64,000 nt of DNA from Mycobacterium sp. DL440. GTDB taxonomy: Bacteria; Actinomycetota; Actinomycetes; Mycobacteriales; Mycobacteriaceae. The position numbers and the translations under genes were made by a program. Where the stretch lies: positions 4,357,327 through 4,421,326 of the forward strand of contig NZ_CP050191.1 in NCBI RefSeq assembly GCF_011745145.1, in the 5' to 3' direction. Positions 37,196 to 45,594 of the stretch are shown in pieces (the first letter of the stretch is position 1; each line of letters starts with the position of its first letter). Under the pieces are notes generated by a model that worked only from the letters and a program-made list of their open reading frames with translations, did not search any database and had not been told where the DNA came from.

Positions 37196-38464
37196 CTAAA
37201 CGGTGATCCGGCCCTCTGCGGCGGCGAGACCGATGTCACTGCGGAAGTGACTGCCCGGCAAGCGAACCGACTTGGCGAGTGCGTACGCCACGTCGCGGGC
37301 GGCAGGTAAGTCGGTACCGGTGCCGACGACCGAGAGCACCCGGCCGCCGGAGGACACCACCTCACCGTCCTCGCGGCGCGCGGTGCCGGCATGCAGCACA
37401 CCGTCGGCTTCCGAACCGTGAATGACGTCGCCGACACGCGCCCGGCCCGGGTAGTTCTCCGCGGCCACCACCACGGTCACGGCATAGCCGTCGCGCCACT
37501 GCAGGTCGCCGAAGGAGGCGAGCTCACCGGTCGCTGCAGCGTTCAGCAGTTGCCCCAGCGGCGAATCCAGCAGGGCCAGAACCGATTGCGTCTCCGGATC
37601 GCCGAAGCGGCAGTTGAACTCCACCACCGCTGGACCGTTCGAGGTGATCGCCAGGCCGGCGTAGAGCAGGCCGGAGAACGAGCTGCCCCGGGCAACCAGT
37701 TCTGCCGCAACGGGGTTGACAACCTCGTCGACGATCTGGGTTTTGACCGAGTCCGGCAGCCACGGCAGCGGGGCGTAGGCTCCCATGCCGCCGGTGTTGG
37801 GTCCGGTGTCTCCGTCAGCGACCCGCTTGAAGTCCTGGGCGGGCAGCAGCGGGACCACGGTGGCGCCGTCGACGACACAGAACAGCGACACCTCGGGGCC
37901 GTCCAGGAACGACTCCAGCAGCACCGGGTGCCCGGAGTCGAGCAGGCTGGCGGCGTGGGCGCGGGCGGCGTCGCGATCGGCGCTGACCACCACGCCCTTG
38001 CCGGCGGCCAGGCCGTCGTCCTTGACCACCCAGGCGGCCTGGCCGGCGGGCGGACCGAAGCGGTCCAGCGCGGCGTCCAGGTGTGCCGGGTTGTCGACGA
38101 TCTCGCTGCTCGCAGTCGGCACCCCGGCCGCGGCCATGACGTCCTTGGCGAACGCCTTGGAGCCCTCGATGCGGGCGGCGTCCTTGCTCGCGCCGAAGCA
38201 GGCGATCCCGGCGGCCCGCACGACGTCAGCCACGCCGAGCACCAGCGGAACCTCGGGGCCGATCACCACCAGGTCGCTTTCGAGGCGCTGGGCCAGCTTC
38301 ACCACGGCCTCGCCGGAGGTGATGTCGACGTCGTACTGGTCGGCAATGGATTGGGTCCCGGCGTTGCCGGGGGCCACCGCCAACTCCTCCACCTGCGGGT
38401 CGCGGCGCAGGGCCAGCAGCAGGGCGTGTTCACGGGCTCCGGATCCGATAACGAGGACGCGCAC
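37196..38464 (-). CDS. purD: Phosphoribosylamine-glycine ligase (GAR synthetase)
   Basis: PurD ligates glycine to phosphoribosylamine with ATP, the second purine step. It is a 422-residue ATP-grasp protein: [21 protein letters not shown]-domain, [20 protein letters not shown] (ATP-binding), [17 protein letters not shown] and [20 protein letters not shown] (metal/ATP site). Start is the GTG at 38464. It is divergent from the CYP125-like gene; the 101-bp interval contains a 7-bp inverted repeat that likely serves the P450 side. Confidence 0.97.
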   Translation of the reverse strand: MRVLVIGSGAREHALLLALRRDPQVEELAVAPGNAGTQSIADQYDVDITSGEAVVKLAQRLESDLVVIGPEVPLVLGVADVVRAAGIACFGASKDAARIEGSKAFAKDVMAAAGVPTASSEIVDNPAHLDAALDRFGPPAGQAAWVVKDDGLAAGKGVVVSADRDAARAHAASLLDSGHPVLLESFLDGPEVSLFCVVDGATVVPLLPAQDFKRVADGDTGPNTGGMGAYAPLPWLPDSVKTQIVDEVVNPVAAELVARGSSFSGLLYAGLAITSNGPAVVEFNCRFGDPETQSVLALLDSPLGQLLNAAATGELASFGDLQWRDGYAVTVVVAAENYPGRARVGDVIHGSEADGVLHAGTARREDGEVVSSGGRVLSVVGTGTDLPAARDVAYALAKSVRLPGSHFRSDIGLAAAEGRITV

Positions 38465-38492
38465 GGTCGTAGCGTAGCGGGAAACCTACGGG

Positions 38493-38517
38493 CATACACT
38501 TGACGCCACGGTGTATG
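38493..38517. promoter_or_regulatory. Inverted repeat upstream of the CYP125-like gene (candidate TetR operator)
   Basis: CATACAC (38493-38499) and GTGTATG (38511-38517) form a perfect 7-bp inverted repeat with an 11-nt centre, beginning 29 bp from the purD start. A TetR gene directly follows the P450 gene, making it the likely binder. Confidence 0.5.
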
Positions 38518-38565
38518 GTCGAATCCAGGAATGTGCCCGCCGTCACACAAGGAGATGACCCCGGC

Positions 38566-39810
38566 ATGACAACGATGAGCGCCTGCCCGTTCGGCGCCGG
38601 CTACGACTTCACCGATCCCGACGTCCTGCTCCGCGGAATCCCCGTCGAGGAGTTCGCCCAACTGCGCAAGACCGCGCCGGTGTGGTGGAACGAGCAGGGC
38701 GAATCGATCTTCAACGACGGCGGCTACTGGGTGGTCACCCGCCACGAGGACATCAAGACCATCTCCCGCGACGGCGGCGCAGTGTGGTCGACAAACGCCA
38801 AGGGTGCCGTCATGCGCCTTCCCGAGGGGGTGACCTCCGAACAACTCGACCTCACCAAGGCGCTGCTGATCAACCACGACGCGCCCGAGCACACCCGGCT
38901 GCGCAAGCTGGTGTCGCGACTGTTCACCCCGCGTTCGGTGGCCGCGCTGGAGGAGAAACTCGCCGTCGCCGCGCGGGAGATCGTGGCCGCGGCTGCGGAA
39001 CGAAACTTCGGCAATTTTGTTGACGAAGTGGCGATGCCGTTGCCGCTGCTGGCGATCGCCGACCTGATCGGCGTACCCGAGGAGGATCGGGAGAAGTTGT
39101 TCCACTGGTCCAACGCGATCATGAACACCGACGACCCGGACTTCGACGCCGATCCGACGATGGCCAACGCCGAACTGATGGGCTACGCCTACAACATGGC
39201 CGAGGAGCGTCGGAAGTGCCCGGCCGACGACATCGTGACGCGTCTCGTGCAGGCCGACATGGGAGAGGAAGGCGGCGAGGGCATCACGGACGTCGAGTTC
39301 GCGTTCTTCGTGATCCTGCTGGCCGTGGCCGGCAACGAGACCACCCGCAACGCCATGACGCACGGCATGAACGCCTTCCTCGAAAACCCCGACCAGTGGG
39401 AGCTTTTCAAGCGTGAACGCCCCGAAACCGCGGTCGACGAGATCATCCGCTGGGCCACGCCGGTGCACTGCTTCCAGCGCACCGCCCTGGTCGACACCCA
39501 GATCGGCGATGTCACCGTGAAGGCCGGGCAGCGTGTCGGCCTGTTCTACAGCTCGGCCAACTACGACGAAGAGGTGTTCGAATCCCCGTTTGATTTCAAT
39601 ATCCGGCGCAACCCCAACCCGCACCTGGCCTTCGGCGGAAACGGCGCGCACTTCTGCATCGGCGCCAACCTGGCGCGGATGGAGATCAAGCTGATGTTCA
39701 ACGAGATCGCCGATCAGATCCCCGACATCACCAAACTGCGCGAGCCCCAACGTCTCCGGTCGGGATGGATCAACGGCGTCAAGGACCTGCAGGTCTCCTA
39801 CCGCGGCTGA
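38566..39810 (+). CDS. Cytochrome P450, CYP125-like (sterol C26-hydroxylase family)
   Basis: A 414-residue P450 whose whole length resembles the CYP125 family: GAGYDFTDPDVLLRGIPVEE, NDGGYWVVTRHEDIKTISRD, HTRLRKLVSRLFTPRSVAAL, KLFHWSNAIMNTDDPDFDAD and LAVAGNETTRNAMTHGMNAF (I-helix). The haem loop FGGNGAHFCIGANLARME gives thiolate Cys364. CYP125 enzymes oxidise the cholesterol side chain; substrate here is inferred only. Start ATG 38566 has AAGGAG 11 nt upstream. It is followed 38 bp later by a TetR gene on the same strand. No such gene is next to purD in M. tuberculosis as I recall, so it is a local addition. Confidence 0.88.
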   Translation: MTTMSACPFGAGYDFTDPDVLLRGIPVEEFAQLRKTAPVWWNEQGESIFNDGGYWVVTRHEDIKTISRDGGAVWSTNAKGAVMRLPEGVTSEQLDLTKALLINHDAPEHTRLRKLVSRLFTPRSVAALEEKLAVAAREIVAAAAERNFGNFVDEVAMPLPLLAIADLIGVPEEDREKLFHWSNAIMNTDDPDFDADPTMANAELMGYAYNMAEERRKCPADDIVTRLVQADMGEEGGEGITDVEFAFFVILLAVAGNETTRNAMTHGMNAFLENPDQWELFKRERPETAVDEIIRWATPVHCFQRTALVDTQIGDVTVKAGQRVGLFYSSANYDEEVFESPFDFNIRRNPNPHLAFGGNGAHFCIGANLARMEIKLMFNEIADQIPDITKLREPQRLRSGWINGVKDLQVSYRG

Positions 39811-39848
39811 TCAGCGGCTTGGTCGATCCGTTGTTCTAGGATTCGCCT

Positions 39849-40478
39849 ATGCGAACGCACGGGTGGTCCGGCTCGGCGCCGGCCAGCGACGAGGAGGCGA
39901 TTGCCCGCATCCTCGTCGCTGCGGGCAACGCCATCGATGAGCGGGGCGCCGACTTCTCCATCGCCGACGTGGCGCGCACGCTCGGGGTCACCCGCCAGAC
40001 CGTGTACCGCTATTTCCCGAGCACCGACGCCTTACTGGTGGCGTCCGCGGTGTATGCGGCCAGCGACTTCCTGGACCGGGTGGCCGCCCACCTGCAGGGA
40101 GTCACGGACCCGGTGGAGGCGGTCGCCGAGGGTATCGCCATTGCGCTCGATTGGCTCCCCAAGGACAAACGCATCGGTTTGCTCGTCGCTCCCGGTCGCG
40201 CCGACGTGCACACCGAGTCGGTGACCTCCGATGTCGCGGTCGACTTTGCCCGCGCCCTGTTGCGCAAGTTCGACGTCGATTGGGCCGGCCTCGGCTACAC
40301 CGACGCCGAGCTCGATGAGCTCGCCGAGCACCTCCTGCGGATCATCCAGTCGTTCGTCATCGACCCGGGCCGGCCTCCGCGCACCGGCGAGGCGCTACGT
40401 AGCTACCTGCGCCGGTGGGTCGGATCGGCCGTCGTGGCCGGGAAACTGGCGCCCAAAGCGCCGTCCGCCGGGATCTAG
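39849..40478 (+). CDS. TetR-family transcriptional regulator
   Basis: A 209-residue regulator with helix-turn-helix FSIADVARTLGVTRQTVYRY then FPSTDALLVASAVY. The C-terminal domain is helical and rich in Leu/Asp (ELDELAEHLLRIIQSFVIDP). It lies 38 bp after the CYP125-like P450 on the same strand and probably autoregulates that pair through the inverted repeat at 38493-38517. Confidence 0.92.
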   Translation: MRTHGWSGSAPASDEEAIARILVAAGNAIDERGADFSIADVARTLGVTRQTVYRYFPSTDALLVASAVYAASDFLDRVAAHLQGVTDPVEAVAEGIAIALDWLPKDKRIGLLVAPGRADVHTESVTSDVAVDFARALLRKFDVDWAGLGYTDAELDELAEHLLRIIQSFVIDPGRPPRTGEALRSYLRRWVGSAVVAGKLAPKAPSAGI

Positions 40479-40492
40479 ACGGGTTCAGCGCG

Positions 40493-41191
40493 TCAACGTC
40501 GTTCGAAATGCTGATAGTCGACCGGGTCCAGCCAATGTCCACCCCACCGCCAGCCACGCTCGCCGAAGGTCCGGACCACCACGTCACCGTCGCGGATCAT
40601 CCCCTGATCGGTGCGGGTGCGGTCCAGGTACACCCGGGCCGTGACCGGCTGCAGGTCGCCGGAGGCTGAGATGTACGGGTTGATCAGGGGGTTGAGGTCG
40701 ACCGCACGGCCGTACGCGTGCAACGACCACGATCCGCTCGGCAACGGCCGGCAATTGAACGCCGAGGTGTTGTTGTCCTCCATGGACAGCTCGTCGTCGG
40801 CGCGCGGATAGTGGTCCACCGTGCGCACCTTCTCGATCGGGAATCGGGCCGAATACAACTCCGTGAAGATCGCGATCACGTCGCTGACCGCATCACGGTT
40901 GACCACCAACTCACCACGGTGCGATCGGCCGTCAAAACCGAGATAAGACAGGGTGATTCGGCGGAGGTCGGCGGGCGGTACCGGGCATCCCGGCCGCCAG
41001 CTGGCACCCAGCGCGGCCTCGTCCACCGGCTGCACCCGCGCCGGTTGCTGCGCCACCGAACCCGGCTGCGGCCAGGTGATGGGAGTCCTCGGCGCCGTGA
41101 CCGAATCCGGCGCACCAGCGGCGCACGCCGTCGTGCACCCCGTGAACAGACCCACCACCAGGGCACATGCGCGGACCGTTGAGACGCCCAC
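40493..41191 (-). CDS. Exported M15-family (D-Ala-D-Ala carboxypeptidase-like) peptidase
   Basis: A 232-residue exported protein. The N-terminus VSTVRACALVVGLFTGCTTA looks like a signal peptide; FTGC is only a weak lipobox. The zinc-peptidase motifs of M15/VanY-like enzymes are visible: SLHAYGRAVDLNPLINPYIS (HxxxxxxD) and the C-terminal WLDPVDYQHFER (the second His). An upstream Arg/Asp segment HYPRADDELSMEDNNTSAFN precedes them. The likely job is trimming peptidoglycan stem peptides outside the membrane. It is divergent from the PknH-sensor-like gene and convergent with tetR. Confidence 0.85.
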   Translation of the reverse strand: MGVSTVRACALVVGLFTGCTTACAAGAPDSVTAPRTPITWPQPGSVAQQPARVQPVDEAALGASWRPGCPVPPADLRRITLSYLGFDGRSHRGELVVNRDAVSDVIAIFTELYSARFPIEKVRTVDHYPRADDELSMEDNNTSAFNCRPLPSGSWSLHAYGRAVDLNPLINPYISASGDLQPVTARVYLDRTRTDQGMIRDGDVVVRTFGERGWRWGGHWLDPVDYQHFERR

Positions 41192-41250
41192 CCCGCGACT
41201 CTAGATCGTGGAAGCGACAAATCCGGCGGCAGCGCCCGTGCCTCGGCAAA

Positions 41251-41889
41251 TTGGCGTCGGACCGGCCGTTTACCCACGTCGCAGCATTCTGCGGTTTCAC
41301 AGTTCTGGACACGGCGTGTAGCACCGGCGTACCCACCATGCCCACAAAAGCGACGAGCGCGGATTCAACTGAGGCCACGGTGCTAAGCGTTGAAGAAGTA
41401 CGAAGCATCTCCGGCGTCGCCGGATTTCACGAAGTACCGGAATTGAATGCCACGGCACCGTCTACGGTCCCGGATACACCTGAAGTATGTCGTGCGGTGT
41501 TCGACCCACCCACCGTATTAGGTACCGGCTGCATGCGGTTCCGGGCAGCCGGCTACGCCACACAGCTTGACACGCCGATACTCCCGACCATCGCTGATGT
41601 TCGCCAAATGGTTGCCGTCTATCCCGACTCAGCGACGGCGCAGGCAACCTTCGATCGGCTTGCTTCAGCCGTGCTCGACTGTAAGGCGACAGGCACCGGT
41701 TACTACGACCGAACTGTCGAAGAACCTGACCCAAACACCTTGCTGCTCAACGACGATGAAGCCGACGGAGCCTACGCCACGTATCGGCTCACTGGCACCA
41801 CACTGATCAGCTCAAGTGCGCTCGGTCTACCCGACGGTGAGCGCGTCACACTGGAAGTTCTCGACAGGCTCGAAGATGCACAGCATTAG
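41251..41889 (+). CDS. PknH-type extracellular sensor-domain protein, possible lipoprotein
   Basis: About 212 residues if started at the TTG at 41251; the start is uncertain because no good ATG/GTG precedes the hydrophobic segment (THVAAFCGFTVLDTACSTG, in which Cys may be a degenerate lipobox). The soluble domain has the features of the PknH C-terminal sensor family: CRAVFDPPTVLGTGCMRF, QMVAVYPDSATAQATFDRLA and a pairing cysteine in VLDCKATGTGYYDR. An ATG at 41167 is in frame but would overlap the M15 gene on the other strand. It lies just upstream of the type VII effector-like gene, in the same direction. Confidence 0.65.
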   Translation: MASDRPFTHVAAFCGFTVLDTACSTGVPTMPTKATSADSTEATVLSVEEVRSISGVAGFHEVPELNATAPSTVPDTPEVCRAVFDPPTVLGTGCMRFRAAGYATQLDTPILPTIADVRQMVAVYPDSATAQATFDRLASAVLDCKATGTGYYDRTVEEPDPNTLLLNDDEADGAYATYRLTGTTLISSSALGLPDGERVTLEVLDRLEDAQH

Positions 41890-41944
41890 CAGGCACCCGC
41901 GCCCCGGGTCGGCCAGCAGTGGGCGGAACCTCATCAGGAGGACG

Positions 41945-42043
41945 TTGATTGCGGCCCGATCGCCAGTGGTGCGCGTCCTTTCGACAGACGTGATACTGCG
42001 CCCGGAGGGCGGGGGCTATCTGGGACTGACGTTGCCGAACTAG
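41945..42043 (+). CDS. Possible microprotein upstream of the type VII effector
   Basis: A 32-codon reading frame from TTG 41945, three bases after AGGAGG (41936-41941), ending PEGGGYLGLTLPN with a stop at 42043. The same frame is open back to an ATG at 41876. Reported because the 259-bp gap holds a good ribosome-binding sequence with nothing else to use it. No homology recognised. Confidence 0.25.
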   Translation: MIAARSPVVRVLSTDVILRPEGGGYLGLTLPN

Positions 42044-42148
42044 CGTCCCCTCGGTGGGGACCAGCTCGACCTGGCGAAATCCGATGTGCTTGCGGCCGTC
42101 GTCTCACATTTAGACTGAGCCCGGAGGCTGTGATCAGGAGGGGAACGC

Positions 42149-43426
42149 ATGGGTGCGCTAGACGCCTTCTACTCGACGTGGTCGCGTGCCCGGGAGACAT
42201 TCGGTGCCGGGGTACCGCAGGACGGTTCCCAATTCGGCGACGGCAGTCGGCTGCGTCAAATGCAGTCCACGATTGAGTCCGCAGCACCCGACGACCGCTG
42301 GCAGGGCACAGCCTCCCAGGCCTACGCTGCCAAGAACGCCGAACACGCTGCCGTCTACGGCAAGCTGGCCGACCTTGACCAACGGATGGCCGCCGAGGTG
42401 ACCCGGGCCGCCGGGGTGGTCACCACGGGTCGGCAGACTCTCGATCAGATCCATGCCTGGGTGACCGACGCAGCCGCATCTGTGCCCAGCGGCGAATCTG
42501 GAGAACGGGCGAAGCTCGCCATCGCGAACAGAGGCATCGGCCAGGTGAACGATGTCATTCGGCAGTCGAACGGCGAGATGGCCGCCATCGGCGAGCGCAT
42601 CCAGGGCCTCGGCAGGGATTACGACGAGATCGGTGGGCCGAAGCAAGGAGGGGCCGACACCGGTGACAAACCTACGGGCACCGAGATTCCAGGGCCGAAA
42701 CCACCACCCGAGCCCGACGACGGTCAGGCACCACACGGGTCACAACCGTGGTACAGCCGGGCCGACGACGTGGCGTTCAAGGAACTCGCGGAGAAAGCTG
42801 CCGATGCAGCCGAGGCACGTGGATGGACCAACGCCGCAAGGCATCTCAGGCACTACCTCGACAATTCAGGTGAAGACCTTGCCATTGACCCCGACCAGCT
42901 TCAGCGTGATGTTCCCAAGATTCAGCAACAGACGGACACCATCGTCAACGCGGAAGTCCAACGCATAGCCGCTGAAGCGGCCGCGACGGGCAACTACGGA
43001 ACGCCTGTGCCCTTCCAGTCGGAGTGGAAAGGCCCTTACATCCGCCAAGAAGACAACCCGGATTGGTTCTACGCGATGGGTGGCATACAACAGTCGGTGA
43101 CCGGCGTCGTGACGGTACAACCCCCGGCGGTTCCGGGAGGCGAACCAACGGTGAGTGTGGATTATCAAACCCACATCTTCGACCGGTACAACTGGGACGG
43201 CACGAAATCGACGACCATCCCCATCCCAGGGACTGACGGCATCACGATCACCGACGCCAGAATGGGAGCCCTGCACACCGCCGGAATTGCCCAGGAGTAC
43301 AACATCACTGGCACCGGAAGCGTGTTCCATTACGACGGCACGGTGCCGTCCAACGCCCCCCTCAACTTGCCCAGCGCCCCCGACAACCGTGACGGCACAA
43401 GATCCGACCCAGGGAGACCTCAATGA
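42149..43426 (+). CDS. EspA/EspE-like type VII secretion effector with unidentified C-terminal module
   Basis: A 425-residue protein preceded by GGAGGGG six bases before the ATG. Residues 1 to about 170 match the EspA/EspE family: MGALDAFYSTWSRARETFGA, WQGTASQAYAAKNAEHAAVY (WxG-like turn), LADLDQRMAAEVTRAAGVVT and IGERIQGLGRDYDEIGGP, an antiparallel helical fold used for ESX export. A Pro/Gly/Asp linker follows (about 175-205). Then comes a helical segment (FKELAEKAADAAEARGWTNA), and a beta-rich C-terminal module with NPDWFYAMGGIQQSVTGVVT, DYQTHIFDRYNWDGTKST and GALHTAGIAQEYNITGTGS. I do not recognise the module's family; the modular plan suggests a toxin-type cargo. The stop overlaps the next start by 4 nt. 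Confidence 0.8.
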   Translation: MGALDAFYSTWSRARETFGAGVPQDGSQFGDGSRLRQMQSTIESAAPDDRWQGTASQAYAAKNAEHAAVYGKLADLDQRMAAEVTRAAGVVTTGRQTLDQIHAWVTDAAASVPSGESGERAKLAIANRGIGQVNDVIRQSNGEMAAIGERIQGLGRDYDEIGGPKQGGADTGDKPTGTEIPGPKPPPEPDDGQAPHGSQPWYSRADDVAFKELAEKAADAAEARGWTNAARHLRHYLDNSGEDLAIDPDQLQRDVPKIQQQTDTIVNAEVQRIAAEAAATGNYGTPVPFQSEWKGPYIRQEDNPDWFYAMGGIQQSVTGVVTVQPPAVPGGEPTVSVDYQTHIFDRYNWDGTKSTTIPIPGTDGITITDARMGALHTAGIAQEYNITGTGSVFHYDGTVPSNAPLNLPSAPDNRDGTRSDPGRPQ

Positions 43427-43914
43427 ATCTCATGCAGACGAAGCGTCCGTCCTTACTCGGACTTGCCGCCGTCGCCTTGTTCATGGCGGTTGCCTGCGCT
43501 TCACATGATGACCCGGTCGGCCGCACCCTCGGCTCCCGTGACGAGACCTCGACCATCCCCGAATTGGTCAAGCAGGCAACCGAATTCGGCGGCATCGCGA
43601 TACCTCCCGGCGCGGAGGTGCTGCAAGCTCACGTCGACAGCGCGATGGACACCAGATACCAACTGGTACTGAAGATGCCATCCTCCGACCTGCCTACGCT
43701 TCTGACGGAGTCACATTTCACCGAGCCACTCGCCCGGGCCTATCCCCCGTTCGAACCGATCATCGCCGGCCCGGATCTGGCGAGCTCTCCGTCGGTGGTC
43801 AGTGCGCAGGACCGCTATCGCAACTCTGAGGGCAAGTCGGTGTACCGCACGGTGATCATCGACGAGCGCGATCCCAACGTCCGCTTCGTCCACCTGAACA
43901 TGAACACCACCTAG
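43423..43914 (+). CDS. Small lipoprotein paired with the type VII effector (candidate immunity protein)
   Basis: A 163-residue protein starting inside the effector stop codon (ATGA at 43423-43426). Signal peptide PSLLGLAAVALFMAVACASH ends in a lipobox-like AVAC. The mature part is a compact alpha/beta domain: FGGIAIPPGAEVLQAHVDSA, MDTRYQLVLKMPSSDLPTLL and SVYRTVIIDERDPNVRFVHL. No homologue recognised. Translational coupling to a secreted modular protein and placement in the envelope fit an immunity or chaperone lipoprotein, by inference. Confidence 0.75.
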   Translation: MNLMQTKRPSLLGLAAVALFMAVACASHDDPVGRTLGSRDETSTIPELVKQATEFGGIAIPPGAEVLQAHVDSAMDTRYQLVLKMPSSDLPTLLTESHFTEPLARAYPPFEPIIAGPDLASSPSVVSAQDRYRNSEGKSVYRTVIIDERDPNVRFVHLNMNTT

Positions 43915-43923
43915 CCGTACGAA

Positions 43924-45150
43924 TCACACCACGGTCAGTGGCAATGACTTCCGTGGCTGGAACACGAACTCCGCGCCTCCGCTGAACTTCACCACCGCGA
44001 CTTCACCGAATTCCTTTGCCGCGGTCTCGGTTTCGATCACCCGAGCGGTCCACTCCGCGTCCGAACCGATCACCTCGACGGAAAGGTGCGGGTCGACGGC
44101 GGCGACGATGGCCTGCAGGGGCCGGGTCTCGGCCGGCGAAACCAGGGCCACCCAGGACCCGTCCTCGTGCGCCGGCGAACGAACCACGGACACCGTGTCG
44201 GGACCGAACTCGGCGTCGACGTAGGCGGCCGGGTTGAGCAGCGGATGCAGTTCCAGCACGCGCACCGCGCCTTCGATGCCGCCGGGCAGGCCCAGCGCCT
44301 TATGGATACGCTCGGCGCCGATCCCGGCCACACCAATCAGCTGCTTGGTGCAGATGTCGGTTGCGAGCGCGGTATCGGTACCGGCCCGCTTACCCACCGC
44401 GAGAATGAACGACAGGTTCAGCAGGTGCATCTGCAGGCACACCTCGTCGGCCATCCGGACCAGCGCCGAATGCGAGAACGCTGCGAAATCGAAATCCGAC
44501 ACCAGCGGCCCTGAGTAGTCGGACGCACCCTCATCGGACGGATCGATCGGGTCCAATTCCGTTCGGGCAGCCCGGGTCCGGCCGATCACATCGAGCGCCG
44601 GTATGTCGTCGACCTCGGGGTAGGACTCGTCGATGATGACCGTCCAGGCGCAATGCGGCTGCCGGTCGGCGGGCGTGCGGGGCGGCCGGTGAATCGGGCG
44701 CACCTGGCATTTGCGGTTGGTGGCCAGCGCGGTGGCGTCAAAGGTCGGGTCCTCGATGTCGTGGCACATGCCGCGCACGTAGTCCTCGCCCATCGGCTCG
44801 ACGTCGAGCAGCGCCCCGCAGTGGTCGAGGTGGAACTCCCCGTGCCAACGGTCGTGCACGGTGTAGCGGAAATCCATGAACTGCGGCGGGGCGCCGATGT
44901 CGAGCTGGAGCCCCTTGAAGATGGTGATGACGTCGACGCCCTCGTACTTCAGCGCCTTCTGCATCCGCCGGGTGTAGATCGGGCTGGACGCCGCCCACTC
45001 CTCGATCGCGATCTGCAGCATCTCTTCGCGGCCGAAATTGCTGATGCACCAGGCCATCCCAGAGCGGTCGATCATCTGGCCCATGAGCAGGAGCTCGGGC
45101 ACCAGCTTGACCAGTTCGTCGTGGGTCAGCGAGGCATACCTACTTGTCAT
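43924..45150 (-). CDS. Conserved protein of unknown function in the aldA/CMD operon
   Basis: A 408-residue soluble protein I cannot assign. The N-terminal half has several His/Cys/Asp clusters suggestive of a metal or thiol chemistry site: FRYTVHDRWHGEFHLDHCGA, YVRGMCHDIEDPTFDATALA and NRKCQVRPIHRPPR. The C-terminal half (HSALVRMADEVCLQMHLLNL onward) is helical then beta-rich. It overlaps the upstream CMD gene by 11 nt on the same strand and is therefore probably the last gene of the aldA-SDR-hibadh-CMD operon. No orthologue at this place in M. tuberculosis that I recall. Confidence 0.65.
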   Translation of the reverse strand: MTSRYASLTHDELVKLVPELLLMGQMIDRSGMAWCISNFGREEMLQIAIEEWAASSPIYTRRMQKALKYEGVDVITIFKGLQLDIGAPPQFMDFRYTVHDRWHGEFHLDHCGALLDVEPMGEDYVRGMCHDIEDPTFDATALATNRKCQVRPIHRPPRTPADRQPHCAWTVIIDESYPEVDDIPALDVIGRTRAARTELDPIDPSDEGASDYSGPLVSDFDFAAFSHSALVRMADEVCLQMHLLNLSFILAVGKRAGTDTALATDICTKQLIGVAGIGAERIHKALGLPGGIEGAVRVLELHPLLNPAAYVDAEFGPDTVSVVRSPAHEDGSWVALVSPAETRPLQAIVAAVDPHLSVEVIGSDAEWTARVIETETAAKEFGEVAVVKFSGGAEFVFQPRKSLPLTVV

Positions 45151-45583
45151 CGAGCTCGCTCCCGGTATTCATCTTGACGGCGGCGTTCACATTGGCGCGC
45201 CGGTCCTCGTCCAGCCCCTTCTCGGCGGCCTTGCGCCGCTTGGCCACCACCTTGGACACTGTTCCGTTGAGGCCGGAACCGAGAGGGAAGCCGAGGTACT
45301 GGGTGAGGAAGATGGCGATGTCCTTGAGCTCTTCCTCGGTGAACTCATCGTTGAGCAGCGCGGCATTGACCTGAATCTCGGCGAGGTCCTGCGAACCAAC
45401 CGCCGTCACCGCCGACAATGTCATCAGCCGCTTCTCGCGCATCGACAGCCCGGGCTTGTTCCAGATGGTGCCGAACAGGTGGTCGACGGTGAGATCGAAG
45501 TACGGATCACCTTCGATGTTCGGCATCTCCCAGCCGTAGACCTCGTTCATCTTGGCCAGGCCCTTGGCGCGCAACTCGTCCAT
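45140..45583 (-). CDS. Carboxymuconolactone decarboxylase-family protein (Rv0771 type)
   Basis: A 147-residue all-helical CMD-family protein: DHLFGTIWNKPGLSMREKRL, MTLSAVTAVGSQDLAEIQVN and the AIFLTQYLGFPLG helix. The usual AhpD redox CxxC is absent, so it is the CMD type rather than an alkylhydroperoxidase. It lies between the 3-hydroxyisobutyrate-dehydrogenase-like gene (11 bp) and the unknown gene (overlap) on the same strand. Exact substrate unknown. Confidence 0.88.
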   Translation of the reverse strand: MDELRAKGLAKMNEVYGWEMPNIEGDPYFDLTVDHLFGTIWNKPGLSMREKRLMTLSAVTAVGSQDLAEIQVNAALLNDEFTEEELKDIAIFLTQYLGFPLGSGLNGTVSKVVAKRRKAAEKGLDEDRRANVNAAVKMNTGSELDDK

Positions 45584-45594
45584 CGAAAGTTCTC

